DNA of 64,000 nucleotides. Origin: SZUA-318 sp964412015. GTDB taxonomy: Bacteria > Gemmatimonadota > Gemmatimonadetes > Longimicrobiales > Gaopeijiaceae. The stretch lies in NCBI GenBank assembly GCA_964412015.1, contig CAYPMO010000010.1, forward strand, positions 16,536 to 80,535, given 5' to 3'. Positions 23,795-32,845 of the stretch are shown piece after piece. Below the pieces are notes generated by a model. It was given only the letters and a program-made list of their open reading frames with translations. It made no database searches and had not been told where the DNA came from. Position 1 is the stretch's first letter. Each line of letters starts with the position of its first letter. The translations under genes and the position numbers were made by a program.

Positions 23795-26013
23795 GCGATC
23801 ACCTCCCCCCAGCGCGCTTCCGCCCTGCGCCGACGGCTGGTGATCCTCGCCAGGCCGAAGAGCGTGAGGAGCGCCGGGAAGCCGATGAGGTTCCCCCACT
23901 TCAAGGCGTTCTTCCCCAGGTCCGACGTGAAGACCAGTTGAGGTGGCGTGCGGTCCTTGGCGCGGATGCTCATGAGCGCCTCGTCCTGAGCGAGCCAATC
24001 GATGGCGTTGGCCAGGAACACCACGTTGCCCGGGTTCACCTGGGCGAACTGACCCTCGGCGAACGAGCCGTCCGCGACCACGATGACACGCCCGGACGCG
24101 GAGCCCTCGGGAGGCTCGACCGCCGCCGCGACCGTGCGCACCGCCAGACTCTGGTCGGGACGATTCCAATCCTGATCCGGGGCGATCGGCCCATCGGGAG
24201 CCTGGACCCCTCCCGCCTCGGTCGTCTGCCAGAGAGCCCGAACCCGCGCGGTGTCTTCGATCTGGAGCGATCCTGCCCATCCGAGCGTGAGCGAGACGAG
24301 GCCCCGCGTGATCGGATGGTCGCCGGCGGGAAGCGCGACCGGCCAGAGCGGGTAGGGCGAGACGACGTTGAAGATCCCACGTCGCCCGAGCGACACGCGC
24401 TCACTGGAGGCCAGGTCGTAGACGAGCGAATCGGAGAACGTGAGCCCCAGCTCCCCCACGAAGGGCTCGAGCCCCGAGGTGACCGGGTGCATGAACGGGG
24501 CCTGAGGATCGAGCTCGGCCGGCTCGATCAGCAGGAGCGCGGCGCCTCCGTCCGCCACGAATCGGCGGATGCGCGCGAGGGCCGAGTCGCTCACCGGCTG
24601 CGTTGGAGCGGCGACGACGAGCACCTTCGTCGAGTCGCGCTCGATCGGCGGGAGCGTGTCGCCCGAGAGGTCGAGCGTTCGGACCGCGAACCGGTCGGCG
24701 AGCGCCTCGCTGAGGCCCGGGATCGAGTACGAGCCCTTCGCGCCGAACCCCTGGAGGAACGCGATGCCGGGGCGCGTCTCCGTCGTCATGGACTCGATCG
24801 CGGAGACGAGCCGGAACTCGAGGTCGTCCACGCGATCGATCACGGGGATGACCTTCTGTTCGTCCGCGTACGTGACCGCGAGTCCGTAGTATCCTCGCCG
24901 GATCTGGAACTCGTCGTCCCGCAGGACGTTGAACTCGACCGGCTGGATCCCGAACGATCGGGCTTCCTCCGCCGTCTGCTCGTCCTCGTCGGGATCGACA
25001 TCGGACAGCGCGAGGTTGTCGCCGGCCGCGCGCGTCATGTCGGAGAGGAGGTCCCGGACGTCGCGGAGCTGGATCTGGATCTCGGGCGGAAGCTCCGCCG
25101 AGGCGAACAGCTTCACCTGCACCATGTCGTCGAGGCCCCCGAGGATCTCCCGGGTGCCGTCGGCCAGCGTGAAGAGGCCTCCCCGCGTCAGATCGAGCCG
25201 GCCGCGGACGTGGCTCCCGAGGAGGTTCAGCACGAGGACGAGCGCGGTCACGACGCCCACGCCCAGCTTCAGACGTCGCAAGTCCGCTCCGGCGGGGCTC
25301 AGGCGATCCCGCGCCACGGCGCCTCCCGCCAGAACGAGGAAGAGCGCTGCGGTCGAGAGGAAGTAGAGGAGGTCCCTCAGGTCTACGACTCCGCGGGCCA
25401 CGTTCTCGAAGTGGCTCACCAGGGAGAGGCGCGCCAGGGCGCCGGAGAGCAGAGGAGGCAGGCCGATCTGTACCACGGGGTGGCCGATCAGGAAGAGCGC
25501 GAAGCTGACCGTGGCGGCCACGATGAACGCGGTGATCTGGTTCCGCGTGAAGCTCGAAGCCCACAGGCCCACCGCGACGAGCTGCGCTGCCATGAGGGTC
25601 GCCCCCACGTATTGGGCGGCCACGATCCCCGGGTCGGCATCGGACACGAGGAGCACGCCGAGCGCCGTCGGGATCGTGCCTGCGAGCGTGATCAGCACGA
25701 AGAGCCAGTCACCCAGGAACTTGCCCGCGATCACCTCGGTCTCGGTGACGGGCTGTGCCATCAACCACTCCAGCGTCCTCCCGCGCCGCTCCTCCGCGAT
25801 GCTCCGCATGGTCGCGGCGGGGACGAAGACGGAGAAGAGGATGGGGAGGAGATCGAAGAACGGTCGCAGGCTGGCCACGCCCTGGCCGTACATCGAGCGG
25901 AAGAGCAGGAACAACGACAGCGCGAGGAACGCCACGGCGAGCACGTAAGCCGTGGGCTGGTCGTAGTAGCCGCGCAGCTCCTGCTTCGCGACGGTCCATG
26001 TTCGGCCGCTCAT
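23791..26013 (-). CDS. GldF-GldG fusion: ABC-2 permease joined to GldG-like extracytoplasmic protein
   Basis: 740 residues. Residues 1-240 are an ABC-2 permease with six predicted helices ('TAYVLAVAFLALSLFLLF', 'GTIPTALGVLLVS', 'AFIVAATVSFALFLIG'). After a further helix the chain becomes GldG-like: 'VQVKLFASAELPPEIQIQLR', 'FNVLRDDEFQIRRGYYGLAV', 'DDLEFRLVSAIESMT', closing with a C-terminal helix near residue 715. In Bacteroidota GldF and GldG are separate and form an ABC complex with GldA needed for gliding; here both are in one chain. Coupled to the ATPase by ATGA at 26013-26010. Confidence 0.9.
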   Translation of the reverse strand: MSGRTWTVAKQELRGYYDQPTAYVLAVAFLALSLFLLFRSMYGQGVASLRPFFDLLPILFSVFVPAATMRSIAEERRGRTLEWLMAQPVTETEVIAGKFLGDWLFVLITLAGTIPTALGVLLVSDADPGIVAAQYVGATLMAAQLVAVGLWASSFTRNQITAFIVAATVSFALFLIGHPVVQIGLPPLLSGALARLSLVSHFENVARGVVDLRDLLYFLSTAALFLVLAGGAVARDRLSPAGADLRRLKLGVGVVTALVLVLNLLGSHVRGRLDLTRGGLFTLADGTREILGGLDDMVQVKLFASAELPPEIQIQLRDVRDLLSDMTRAAGDNLALSDVDPDEDEQTAEEARSFGIQPVEFNVLRDDEFQIRRGYYGLAVTYADEQKVIPVIDRVDDLEFRLVSAIESMTTETRPGIAFLQGFGAKGSYSIPGLSEALADRFAVRTLDLSGDTLPPIERDSTKVLVVAAPTQPVSDSALARIRRFVADGGAALLLIEPAELDPQAPFMHPVTSGLEPFVGELGLTFSDSLVYDLASSERVSLGRRGIFNVVSPYPLWPVALPAGDHPITRGLVSLTLGWAGSLQIEDTARVRALWQTTEAGGVQAPDGPIAPDQDWNRPDQSLAVRTVAAAVEPPEGSASGRVIVVADGSFAEGQFAQVNPGNVVFLANAIDWLAQDEALMSIRAKDRTPPQLVFTSDLGKNALKWGNLIGFPALLTLFGLARITSRRRRAEARWGEVIA

Positions 26014-27017
26014 TTCGCCACCTCCGTGTCCGTCCCGGCGGACTCGACCTGGCGTTCCGGTCGGGCGCCAGAGGGTGGGGGCCCTTCGTCGTCCCCGCCC
26101 TCGGCGGTGACGTGGCGGAACACCTGCTCCAGGCTCGCGCGCTCGCGGTGCAGCTCCCAGAGCGTCCATCCGCTCGTGGTGGCCATGCGGAAGATGTCCG
26201 GGCGGAGCTCGGCGTCGCCCGTGCACTCGAGCGTGACCCTGATGCGTCCGTCCGCCTGCTCCACGCGCTGCGCGGAGACGCCGCTCAGGCGCGAGAGCGC
26301 TTCGGCGACGCCATCGCCTTCGGCCTCGACCACGTAGCGCAGCGCGCCGGAGCGGGTCGCGAGCAACTCGTCCACCGTGCCGTCCGCCACCAGGCGCCCA
26401 CGGGACAGGATCACCGCGCGCGAACAGGTCGCCTCGACCTCCTGCATGACGTGGGTGCTCAGGAACACGGTGCGCTCGCGGCCGAGCGCTCCCACCAGCT
26501 TGCGGATCTCCACGCGCTGGTTGGGATCGAGACCCTCCGTGGGTTCGTCCAGGATGAGGACGTCCGGACGATGCAGGATCGCCGCGGCGAGCCCCACGCG
26601 CTGTCGGTAGCCCTTGGAGCACTCGCCGATGGGCCGGTAGAAGACGTCGCCGAGGTCGGTCTCGGCCACCGCGTCCGAGGTGCAGCTCCGTCGCTGGGCG
26701 CCGGCGAGGCCGCGCAGGTCGGCCACGAAGTCCAGGTACTCGGCGACGAGCATCTCGTCGTAGAGCGGGTTCGCCTCGGGGAGGTATCCGAGGCGCCTCT
26801 TGGCGGCGGTGAGGTCGTCGCCGACCGCCGTGCCGTCGATGAGGACCGAGCCCGCGTCGGGCTGGAGAGTGCCCGTCAGCATGCGCATCATGGTGGTCTT
26901 CCCGGCTCCGTTCGGGCCGAGGAATCCCACGACCTCGCCCTGCGTGACGTCGAGGCTGAGGTCGTCCACCGCGACGAGCGACCCGTATCGCTTGGTCACG
27001 TTCCGAACCGTGATCAT
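26010..27017 (-). CDS. ABC transporter ATP-binding protein (GldA-like)
   Basis: 335 residues. Walker A is GPNGAGKTT (residues 34-42), the signature is replaced by 'ECSKGYRQRVGLAAAIL', Walker B is 'DVLILDEPTEGLDP', and the H-loop is 'VFLSTHVMQE'. The C-terminal 90 residues are an extra domain common in ABC-2 ATPases ('SGWTLWELHRERASLEQVF'). The ATG at 27017 follows GGAGTGGAG. First gene of a three-gene coupled operon with the GldFG fusion and the DUF4340 protein. Cargo unknown. Confidence 0.92.
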   Translation of the reverse strand: MITVRNVTKRYGSLVAVDDLSLDVTQGEVVGFLGPNGAGKTTMMRMLTGTLQPDAGSVLIDGTAVGDDLTAAKRRLGYLPEANPLYDEMLVAEYLDFVADLRGLAGAQRRSCTSDAVAETDLGDVFYRPIGECSKGYRQRVGLAAAILHRPDVLILDEPTEGLDPNQRVEIRKLVGALGRERTVFLSTHVMQEVEATCSRAVILSRGRLVADGTVDELLATRSGALRYVVEAEGDGVAEALSRLSGVSAQRVEQADGRIRVTLECTGDAELRPDIFRMATTSGWTLWELHRERASLEQVFRHVTAEGGDDEGPPPSGARPERQVESAGTDTEVAK

Positions 27018-27040
27018 CTCCACTCCGTCGCACAAAGAAA

Positions 27041-27068
27041 GCCGCGTCGGGCGAGGCCCCGACGCGGC
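27041..27068 (-). terminator. Strong hairpin with T-rich tail just before the ABC operon
   Basis: An 11-bp perfect stem (GCCGCGTCGGG / CCCGACGCGGC) with a 6-base loop. Read on the minus strand it is followed by TTTCTTTG and then the ABC ATPase start 24 bases on. It has the form of an intrinsic terminator or attenuator, but no minus-strand gene lies upstream, so it would act on the operon's own leader. Confidence 0.5.
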
Positions 27069-27312
27069 GATAGGCACGAAATGCCACGGGGATGATCCCC
27101 GGGCGCGTCGGTGCGAAGCCCAGTCGTGTGTGTGTGGCTCCCGGAATCGGGAGAGTTCGATTCTAAGAACCGGTCTCGAGGATGTCCAGCCGGATTCGAC
27201 GCCGCTCCGACGTCCGGGAGTTGCCGCTGCCGACAGGGTTCCCCGCCGCGCCTCTTGCTCGCGGACGGCCCGACGGCGAGCGTTCATCCGTCTCCCGATC
27301 CTTGGCCGACGC
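27069..27312. other. Structured intergenic region between divergent genes
   Basis: Besides the hairpin at 27041-27068 the stretch holds GGGGAT-G-ATCCCC (about 27088-27100), a GTGTGTGTGT run, and CTCCCG-GAAT-CGGGAG (27138-27153). No gene or full tRNA could be built from it. Confidence 0.4.
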
Positions 27313-28050
27313 ATGCGCCCGGTGGCGTTCCTCCGGATCCTGCTCTTCGCGGCGGCCGCGCTGCTCCTGGGGCTCGCGGAAGCCCGCCCGCTCCGGACCG
27401 CGCCGCAGGAGGACCCGTACGCGGACCCGCGGCGCTCGATGGTCCGCGCCGACATCGAGGCCAGGGGGGTCCGGGACTCGCTGACGCTGGCCGCGATGCT
27501 CGAGGTGCCACGACACGAGTTCGTGCGTCCGTCGGACGTGCGGCGCGCATACTCGGACCAGCCCCTCCCGCTCACCCACGGCCAGACGATCTCCCAACCG
27601 TACATCGTCGCCTACATGACGGCGGTCCTCGAGCCCCGTGCCGGGATGAAGGTGCTGGAGGTGGGGACGGGCTCTGGCTACCAGGCCGCGGTGCTGGCGG
27701 CGGCCGGAGCGCGGGTCTTCACGATCGAGATCATCGGCGCGCTCGCGACCTCCGCCGCCGGGCGTCTGCGACGCCTGGGCTACGGCGACGTGCGGGTCCG
27801 TCACGGTGATGGATTCTTCGGCTGGGAGGAAGAGGCTCCCTTCGACGCCGTCATCGTGACGGCGGCCGCGGGCTTCATTCCACCTCCGCTCGTCGAGCAG
27901 CTCGCTCCGGGCGCGCGCATGGTGATCCCGGTGGGAAGCATCTACGGCGTGCAGAACCTCGTGCTGGTGGAGAAGACCCACGAGGGCGTGGTGCGCACGC
28001 GCAACCTGATGCCCGTCCGGTTCGTGCCCCTGGTGCGTGAGATCCGGTAG
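27313..28050 (+). CDS. pcm: Secreted protein-L-isoaspartate O-methyltransferase
   Basis: 245 residues. A signal peptide (residues 1-25) precedes the PIMT domain: 'LEVPRHEFVRPSDVRRAYSD', 'THGQTISQPYIVAYMTAVL', SAM-binding 'VLEVGTGSGYQAAVLAAAGA', and 'APFDAVIVTAAAGFIPPPLV'. The enzyme methylates L-isoaspartyl residues with SAM to repair aged proteins. Export is unusual because SAM is cytoplasmic, but N-terminally extended Pcm proteins are known in several Gram-negative groups. The next start follows the stop by 2 bases, so the pair is probably co-translated. Confidence 0.88.
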   Translation: MRPVAFLRILLFAAAALLLGLAEARPLRTAPQEDPYADPRRSMVRADIEARGVRDSLTLAAMLEVPRHEFVRPSDVRRAYSDQPLPLTHGQTISQPYIVAYMTAVLEPRAGMKVLEVGTGSGYQAAVLAAAGARVFTIEIIGALATSAAGRLRRLGYGDVRVRHGDGFFGWEEEAPFDAVIVTAAAGFIPPPLVEQLAPGARMVIPVGSIYGVQNLVLVEKTHEGVVRTRNLMPVRFVPLVREIR

Positions 28051-28052
28051 GG

Positions 28053-30974
28053 ATGGCCGGCGCGGCGCTCTTCCTGCTTTCCGCCTCCCTGCTCGCGTTC
28101 GAGATCGCCCTTCTGCGGGTCTTCTCCATCACGAGTTACCATCACTTCGCCTACATGGCGGTCGGCGTCGCGCTGCTGGGGTTCGGCGCCAGCGGGACGG
28201 CGCTCGTCCTTCTCCGCCGGACCACGCGGGGACGGGAGTGGCGGCTCTTCCCCTGGATCCTGGCACTGACGCCGCCGGCGCTCCTCGTCGCACCCGTTCT
28301 CGCCGGGCTGCCCGAGTTCGATCCGACCCAACTCGTCTGGGACCCGAGGCAGTGGTGGAGACTGACCGGCGTGTACGCCGCGCTGACCCTGCCCTTCCTG
28401 ACCGGGGCGGCGGCCGTCGCGCTGGCGCTGCAGGGGGGCGGGTCCCGGGTGGGGCGTCTGTATGCGTGGAACCTGGCCGGCTCGGGAGCCGGCAGCCTGG
28501 CCGTGCTTCCCCTCCTCTTCCGGTTCCGACCGGAGGAAGCGCTGGCCTGGACGGTTGTCCCCGCAGGGGTGGCCGCTGTGCTCGCGCTCGTGGCCGGGCG
28601 CGGCCTGCGGGCCGGCCGCGCGGCGGCAGCGGTCGTCGTTGCGGGTGTCACCGTTGTCGGCGTGGCTCGGGGAGGCCCCCCGCTGGATGTGATCCACTTC
28701 AAGGGGCTTCCCCAGGTGGAGGCGTACCCGGGGGCGCGGCGGGCAGGGGAGGCGTGGGACCCCACCGGGTGGGTGGTGGCCGTCGCGGCGCCGGCGTTCC
28801 GCCACGCCCCCGGCCTGAGCCTGGGCTACCAGGGCGCCGTGCCCGGGCAGGTGGCGCTGTTCGTGGATGGTGAGGTGGCGGGGGCGGCCGTAACGCGATC
28901 CGCGGATGATCTGGGCTCGGGAGGCTCGTACCTGGAGTGGCTCCCCGGCTCCGTGGTCTATGCGCTGCAGCGGACGACGCCGGATGGCGCTTCGGGGCAC
29001 GGTGGTCTGAGGCCGTCGGTGCTGGTCCTGGGGGCGGGGGGAGGAACGGACCTCGCGGCGGCCCTCCACTACGGAGCGAGGCGCGTCACCGCAGTGGAGC
29101 TCGTGGAGCCCCTCGTCCGCCTCGCCCGCGAGGTCGTTTCCGCCTCGTCCTCCCCGTGGGACGACCCGCGCGTGCGTGTCGTCACCGGCGACGCCCGCTC
29201 CTTCGCGGCGCGCTCCCGGGACCGGTTCTCCCTCGTCGTGCTCCCGATCTCGGGGGTGTTCAACGCCACCGCGGCGGGGATCCACTCCGCCGGGGAGGAC
29301 TTCCTCGGCACGGCTGAGGCGTACCGCGCGTTCCTGCGCCTCCTCGAGCCGGGAGGGATCCTGGTGGTGACCCGCTGGTTGCGGACGCCGCCCCGGGACA
29401 ACGTCCGTGTCATCCTCACCGCGGCGGAGGCGCTCCGCTCCATGGGGGTGAGCGACGTGGGGCGGAGTCTGGCCTTCGTCAGGAGCTGGGCGACGGGGAC
29501 ACTCCTGGTGAAGCCCGCCGGGTTCGCGGGAGCCGAGATCGCCGACCTGCGACGCTTCGCCGACGCGCGTGCCTTCGATGTCGACTGGCCCGGGACGGCC
29601 GGCGGTCCGGGGCCGTTCAACGAGATCGCGGCGCCCGTCTACCAGGACGCCGCCCGGGCCGCCGCGCGCGGAGCCGACTCGGCCGTGGCCTTCGCGCGCG
29701 CCTATCCGTTCGATGTCCGCCCCGCCACCGACGACCGCCCCTGGTTCGGCCGCTTCCTTCGCCTCGGCACCCTCCCCGCCCTGCTCGCCGCGGAGAGGGC
29801 CGACTGGCTCCCCCTCGCGGAGTGGGGCACGCTGGGCGTCGTGGCCACGCTCGCGCAGAGTGGGCTGCTGGCCGTGCTCCTCATGGCCGTGCCGGTGCTG
29901 GTTCTCCACCCGTCCCGGGGCAGGGCCACCATGCCGGTGCTTCGACCCGCCTTCTACTTCGCGGGCATCGGATTCGGATTCATCCTGGTCGAGATGGCGG
30001 GTATCCAGCGCCTCTCGCTCGTCCTCGGTCATCCGGTCTACGCCACCGCCGCCACCCTGGGGGCGCTCCTGCTCTGCTCCGGCGTGGGCAGCGCCTGGTC
30101 GGACCGCCGCCCCGACGCATGGGCTTCTCGTGCCAGCCTCGTCGTCGCCGGGCTCGCGGCGCTCGGCGCGCTCCTGGCCCCGGCTGCCGCCCGGCTCTCC
30201 TCCCTTCCGCTCGCCGTGCGCGGTCCGGCGGCCCTCGTGGTGGTGGGTGCCGCGGGCGTGCTCATGGGGGTCCCGTTCCCCCTCGGCCTCCGCCGCCTGG
30301 CCCGCTCCGAGGGAGGAGTGGCGTGGGCGTGGGCGGCCAACGGGGTCGCTTCGGTCGTGGGGGCGTCGGCGGCCGTCCTCCTGGCAATGGAGGTCGGGAG
30401 CCGCGGTGTGCTGCTGGCCGGAGCGGCCTGCTACCTGGTGGCCGGGGGTGCGGCCCGCGGGCGCGGGCGGCAGACTTCCTCCATGGGAGCCGACCTCGTT
30501 CCTGCTGGCGTTACGTTCATCGACCATGCGGCCGACGTCGGGCTGGATGTCGTCGCCCCGACGCTCGGAGAGCTCTTCGCGCGTGCGGCGGCCGGCATGG
30601 CGTGCCTGATCCACGGGGCGGATCTCGGCGGGGACACGCCCGACCCGACGGCCGCGGCGACCTCGGGAAGGGGGGCTCGGGGGCCTTCTCGCCGTGAGCC
30701 CCTCGTCGAGCGACGCCTGACCCTGTCCGCTGACGATCCGGCCACCCTGCTCCGAGCGTGGCTTCGGGAGCTTCTCCATTGGCATGAGGCCGAAGGGCTC
30801 ACCCTGCGCGACACGAGCTTCGACGTGCTCGACGAGACGCACGTCGAGGCGACCGTGGCTCTCGCTCCCGACACCGTCGAGCCGATTCGCGAGATTAAGG
30901 GGGTGACGCTGCACGGCCTCGTCGTGGAGCGCCGGGACGGCGGCTGGGTGGGCCGGGTGATCTTCGACGTGTGA
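28053..30974 (+). CDS. Polytopic spermidine-synthase-like membrane protein fused to archease
   Basis: 973 residues in one uninterrupted frame. Residues 1-210 are mostly transmembrane helices; 320-500 form a spermidine-synthase-type Rossmann domain ('VLVLGAGGGTDLAAALHYGA', 'RVVTGDARSFAA'); 590-800 are membrane helices again ('IGFGFILVEMAGIQRLSLVL'). Residues 811-973 are a complete archease: 'FIDHAADVGLDV', 'LLRAWLRELLHWHEAEGL' and 'REIKGVTLHGLVVE'. Archease speeds RtcB guanylylation and multiple turnover, and rtcB follows directly. An internal ATG at 30483 could start a separate archease, but no good ribosome site precedes it. No polyamine-binding residues were confirmed in the synthase part. 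Confidence 0.85.
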   Translation: MAGAALFLLSASLLAFEIALLRVFSITSYHHFAYMAVGVALLGFGASGTALVLLRRTTRGREWRLFPWILALTPPALLVAPVLAGLPEFDPTQLVWDPRQWWRLTGVYAALTLPFLTGAAAVALALQGGGSRVGRLYAWNLAGSGAGSLAVLPLLFRFRPEEALAWTVVPAGVAAVLALVAGRGLRAGRAAAAVVVAGVTVVGVARGGPPLDVIHFKGLPQVEAYPGARRAGEAWDPTGWVVAVAAPAFRHAPGLSLGYQGAVPGQVALFVDGEVAGAAVTRSADDLGSGGSYLEWLPGSVVYALQRTTPDGASGHGGLRPSVLVLGAGGGTDLAAALHYGARRVTAVELVEPLVRLAREVVSASSSPWDDPRVRVVTGDARSFAARSRDRFSLVVLPISGVFNATAAGIHSAGEDFLGTAEAYRAFLRLLEPGGILVVTRWLRTPPRDNVRVILTAAEALRSMGVSDVGRSLAFVRSWATGTLLVKPAGFAGAEIADLRRFADARAFDVDWPGTAGGPGPFNEIAAPVYQDAARAAARGADSAVAFARAYPFDVRPATDDRPWFGRFLRLGTLPALLAAERADWLPLAEWGTLGVVATLAQSGLLAVLLMAVPVLVLHPSRGRATMPVLRPAFYFAGIGFGFILVEMAGIQRLSLVLGHPVYATAATLGALLLCSGVGSAWSDRRPDAWASRASLVVAGLAALGALLAPAAARLSSLPLAVRGPAALVVVGAAGVLMGVPFPLGLRRLARSEGGVAWAWAANGVASVVGASAAVLLAMEVGSRGVLLAGAACYLVAGGAARGRGRQTSSMGADLVPAGVTFIDHAADVGLDVVAPTLGELFARAAAGMACLIHGADLGGDTPDPTAAATSGRGARGPSRREPLVERRLTLSADDPATLLRAWLRELLHWHEAEGLTLRDTSFDVLDETHVEATVALAPDTVEPIREIKGVTLHGLVVERRDGGWVGRVIFDV

Positions 30975-31026
30975 CGTCGCCAGCGGACCGAACGCGGCGA
31001 CGGCCGGCATGGGGAGGGACAGGACG

Positions 31027-32481
31027 ATGACCGAACCGCGCCTGGAACTGCGGAGGCTGGACGAGCACCGCTGGCTCATCCCCCGGCAGGGGCGCATGCG
31101 CGTCGAGGGGCTGATCTTCGCCGACGCGAGCCTCATGGAGCAGATCCGGGGTGACGAGGCGGTGCAGCAGGTCGCCAACGTGGCCATGCTCCCGGGGATC
31201 GTGGGCCGCTCCATCGGTATGCCCGACATCCACTGGGGATACGGCTTCGCGATCGGCGGGGTCGCGGCCTTCGACGCCGACGAGGGTGGCGTCATCTCTC
31301 CCGGCGGCGTCGGGTACGACATCAACTGCGGCGTGCGCCTCCTGCGCACGGACCTGGTGGTGGACGACGCGCGCGCGCATGTCTCGGCCCTCATGGACGA
31401 ACTGTTCCGGTCCATCCCGGCCGGCGTGGGCCGCGGCTACAAGACGTTCGTCCTCGGGCCCGGCGTGATCCGGAAGATCCTCACGCGGGGCGCCCGCTGG
31501 GCCGTTTCGGAAGGATTCGGCCGGAAGGAGGATCTGGATCGCATCGAGAGTGGCGGCATGCTCGAGGACGCCGACCCGGATCAGGTGAGCGAGCGGGCGA
31601 TCGAGCGCGGCCGGGACCAAGTCGGCACGGTGGGGAGCGGCAACCACTTCATCGAGGTGGGGTGGGTGGACGAGGTCTACGACGAGTCGGCCGCCCACGC
31701 GTTGGGTCTCGACCCGCGCACGGTCACCGTGTTCATCCACTCGGGCTCGCGGGGGCTCGGATACCAAGTGTGCGACGACTACCTCGACGTGATGCTGCGC
31801 TCGGCCCGGACGCACGGGATCGACCTTCCCGATCGGCAGCTCGCGTGCGCGCCCCTCCGGTCCGCGGAGGCGAAACGGTACCTGGGCGCGATGCGCGCCG
31901 CTGCCAACTACGCGTTCGCCAACCGGCAGATGATGGGGCACCGGGTCCGGGAGGCCTTCGAGAAGGTCTTCGGTCGCTCGGAGGGAGACCTGGGCATGGA
32001 GCTGGTCTACGACGTGTCGCACAACAACGCGAAGTTCGAGCGCCACGTGGTGGAGGGCCGCGAGCGCACGCTGTGCGTGCACAGGAAAGGCGCCACGCGG
32101 GCGTTTCCGCCCGGCCATCCCGACCTCGGGGAGCGGTTCCGCGCGCTGGGCCAGCCCGTGCTCATCCCGGGAGACATGGGGCGGTACTCGTACGTGCTCC
32201 TGGGAACGCAGGGAGCCTACGACGAGACCTTCGGCTCCACCTGCCACGGCGCGGGACGGCGCATGAGCCGTCACCAGGCCAAGCGTGAGACCCGGGGACG
32301 GGACCTGAGCCGGGACTTCCGCGAGCAGGGCATCGAGGTGCGGGCGTCGTCGCTCGCCACGGTCGCGGAGGAGGTCCCCGAGGCCTACAAGGACGTGGCC
32401 GATGTGGTGGGCGTCGTGCACGCCGCGGGGATCGGCCGGAAGGTCGCGCGCCTCAGGCCGCTGGGGGTGCTGAAGGGCTGA
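31027..32481 (+). CDS. rtcB: RNA-splicing ligase RtcB
   Basis: 484 residues. Metal and nucleotide motifs are all present: 'GVGYDINCGVRLLRTDL' with the Mn-binding Cys, 'TVGSGNHFIEVG', 'IHSGSRGLGYQV', 'DVSHNNAKFE', and 'FGSTCHGAGRRMSR', whose His is the guanylylated residue. It joins RNA 2',3'-cyclic phosphate (or 3'-phosphate) and 5'-OH ends using GTP and Mn. ATG 31027 was preferred to 31009 because GGAGGG lies about 10 bases before it. The upstream archease domain is its known activator. Confidence 0.97.
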   Translation: MTEPRLELRRLDEHRWLIPRQGRMRVEGLIFADASLMEQIRGDEAVQQVANVAMLPGIVGRSIGMPDIHWGYGFAIGGVAAFDADEGGVISPGGVGYDINCGVRLLRTDLVVDDARAHVSALMDELFRSIPAGVGRGYKTFVLGPGVIRKILTRGARWAVSEGFGRKEDLDRIESGGMLEDADPDQVSERAIERGRDQVGTVGSGNHFIEVGWVDEVYDESAAHALGLDPRTVTVFIHSGSRGLGYQVCDDYLDVMLRSARTHGIDLPDRQLACAPLRSAEAKRYLGAMRAAANYAFANRQMMGHRVREAFEKVFGRSEGDLGMELVYDVSHNNAKFERHVVEGRERTLCVHRKGATRAFPPGHPDLGERFRALGQPVLIPGDMGRYSYVLLGTQGAYDETFGSTCHGAGRRMSRHQAKRETRGRDLSRDFREQGIEVRASSLATVAEEVPEAYKDVADVVGVVHAAGIGRKVARLRPLGVLKG

Positions 32482-32553
32482 AAAGACGGACGAGCGCCTG
32501 AGCCCGACCGCCGACCCTCCCGGCTTGACGCCGCGCGGTGGCGCCGTGATGCT

Positions 32554-32575
32554 CCATATGTGGAGGTATATATGG
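32554..32575. promoter_or_regulatory. Inverted repeat over the antitoxin ribosome site
   Basis: CCATAT (32554-32559) and ATATGG (32570-32575) flank GGAGG, with the ATG in the second arm. A TTGACG box lies upstream at 32525-32530. This is the usual layout for autoregulation by a ribbon-helix-helix antitoxin. Confidence 0.45.
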
Positions 32576-32823
32576 AGAGCCTCACCAAGAAAACGACCAT
32601 CCTGCTCCAGCCGGAGCTCCACCGCCGTCTGGCGCGCCTGGCGGGTCAGCGGGGCACCAGCATCGGCGACCTGATTCGCACGGCCGTGGAGCGCCAGTAC
32701 GGGCTGGGTGGGAGCGACGAGCGTCGGCGGGCGGTCCGGGCGTTGGCCGGCCTGAGCCTTCCGGTGGGGACCCCCGCAGCCATGAAGCGGGAGTCGGTGC
32801 CGGGGCCCGAGGACCTCCTTTGA
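32572..32823 (+). CDS. Ribbon-helix-helix antitoxin (VapB-like)
   Basis: 83 residues. The N-terminal half is a CopG/Arc-type ribbon-helix-helix: 'KKTTILLQPELHRRLARLAG' then 'GTSIGDLIRTAVERQ'. The C-terminal 35 residues, ending 'PGPEDLL', are the likely toxin-binding tail. ATG 32572 was chosen over 32560 because GGAGG lies 5 bases before it. It is followed 22 bases later by a PIN-domain gene, the usual antitoxin-toxin order. Confidence 0.85.
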   Translation: MESLTKKTTILLQPELHRRLARLAGQRGTSIGDLIRTAVERQYGLGGSDERRRAVRALAGLSLPVGTPAAMKRESVPGPEDLL

Positions 32824-32845
32824 GCGCTCGGCGGGAGGCGAGGCT

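Noticed and set aside
27151..27167. GTTCGATTC motif resembling a tRNA T-loop
   Set aside because: The flanking bases do not pair as a T-stem, and no D-arm, anticodon arm or acceptor stem could be built around it.
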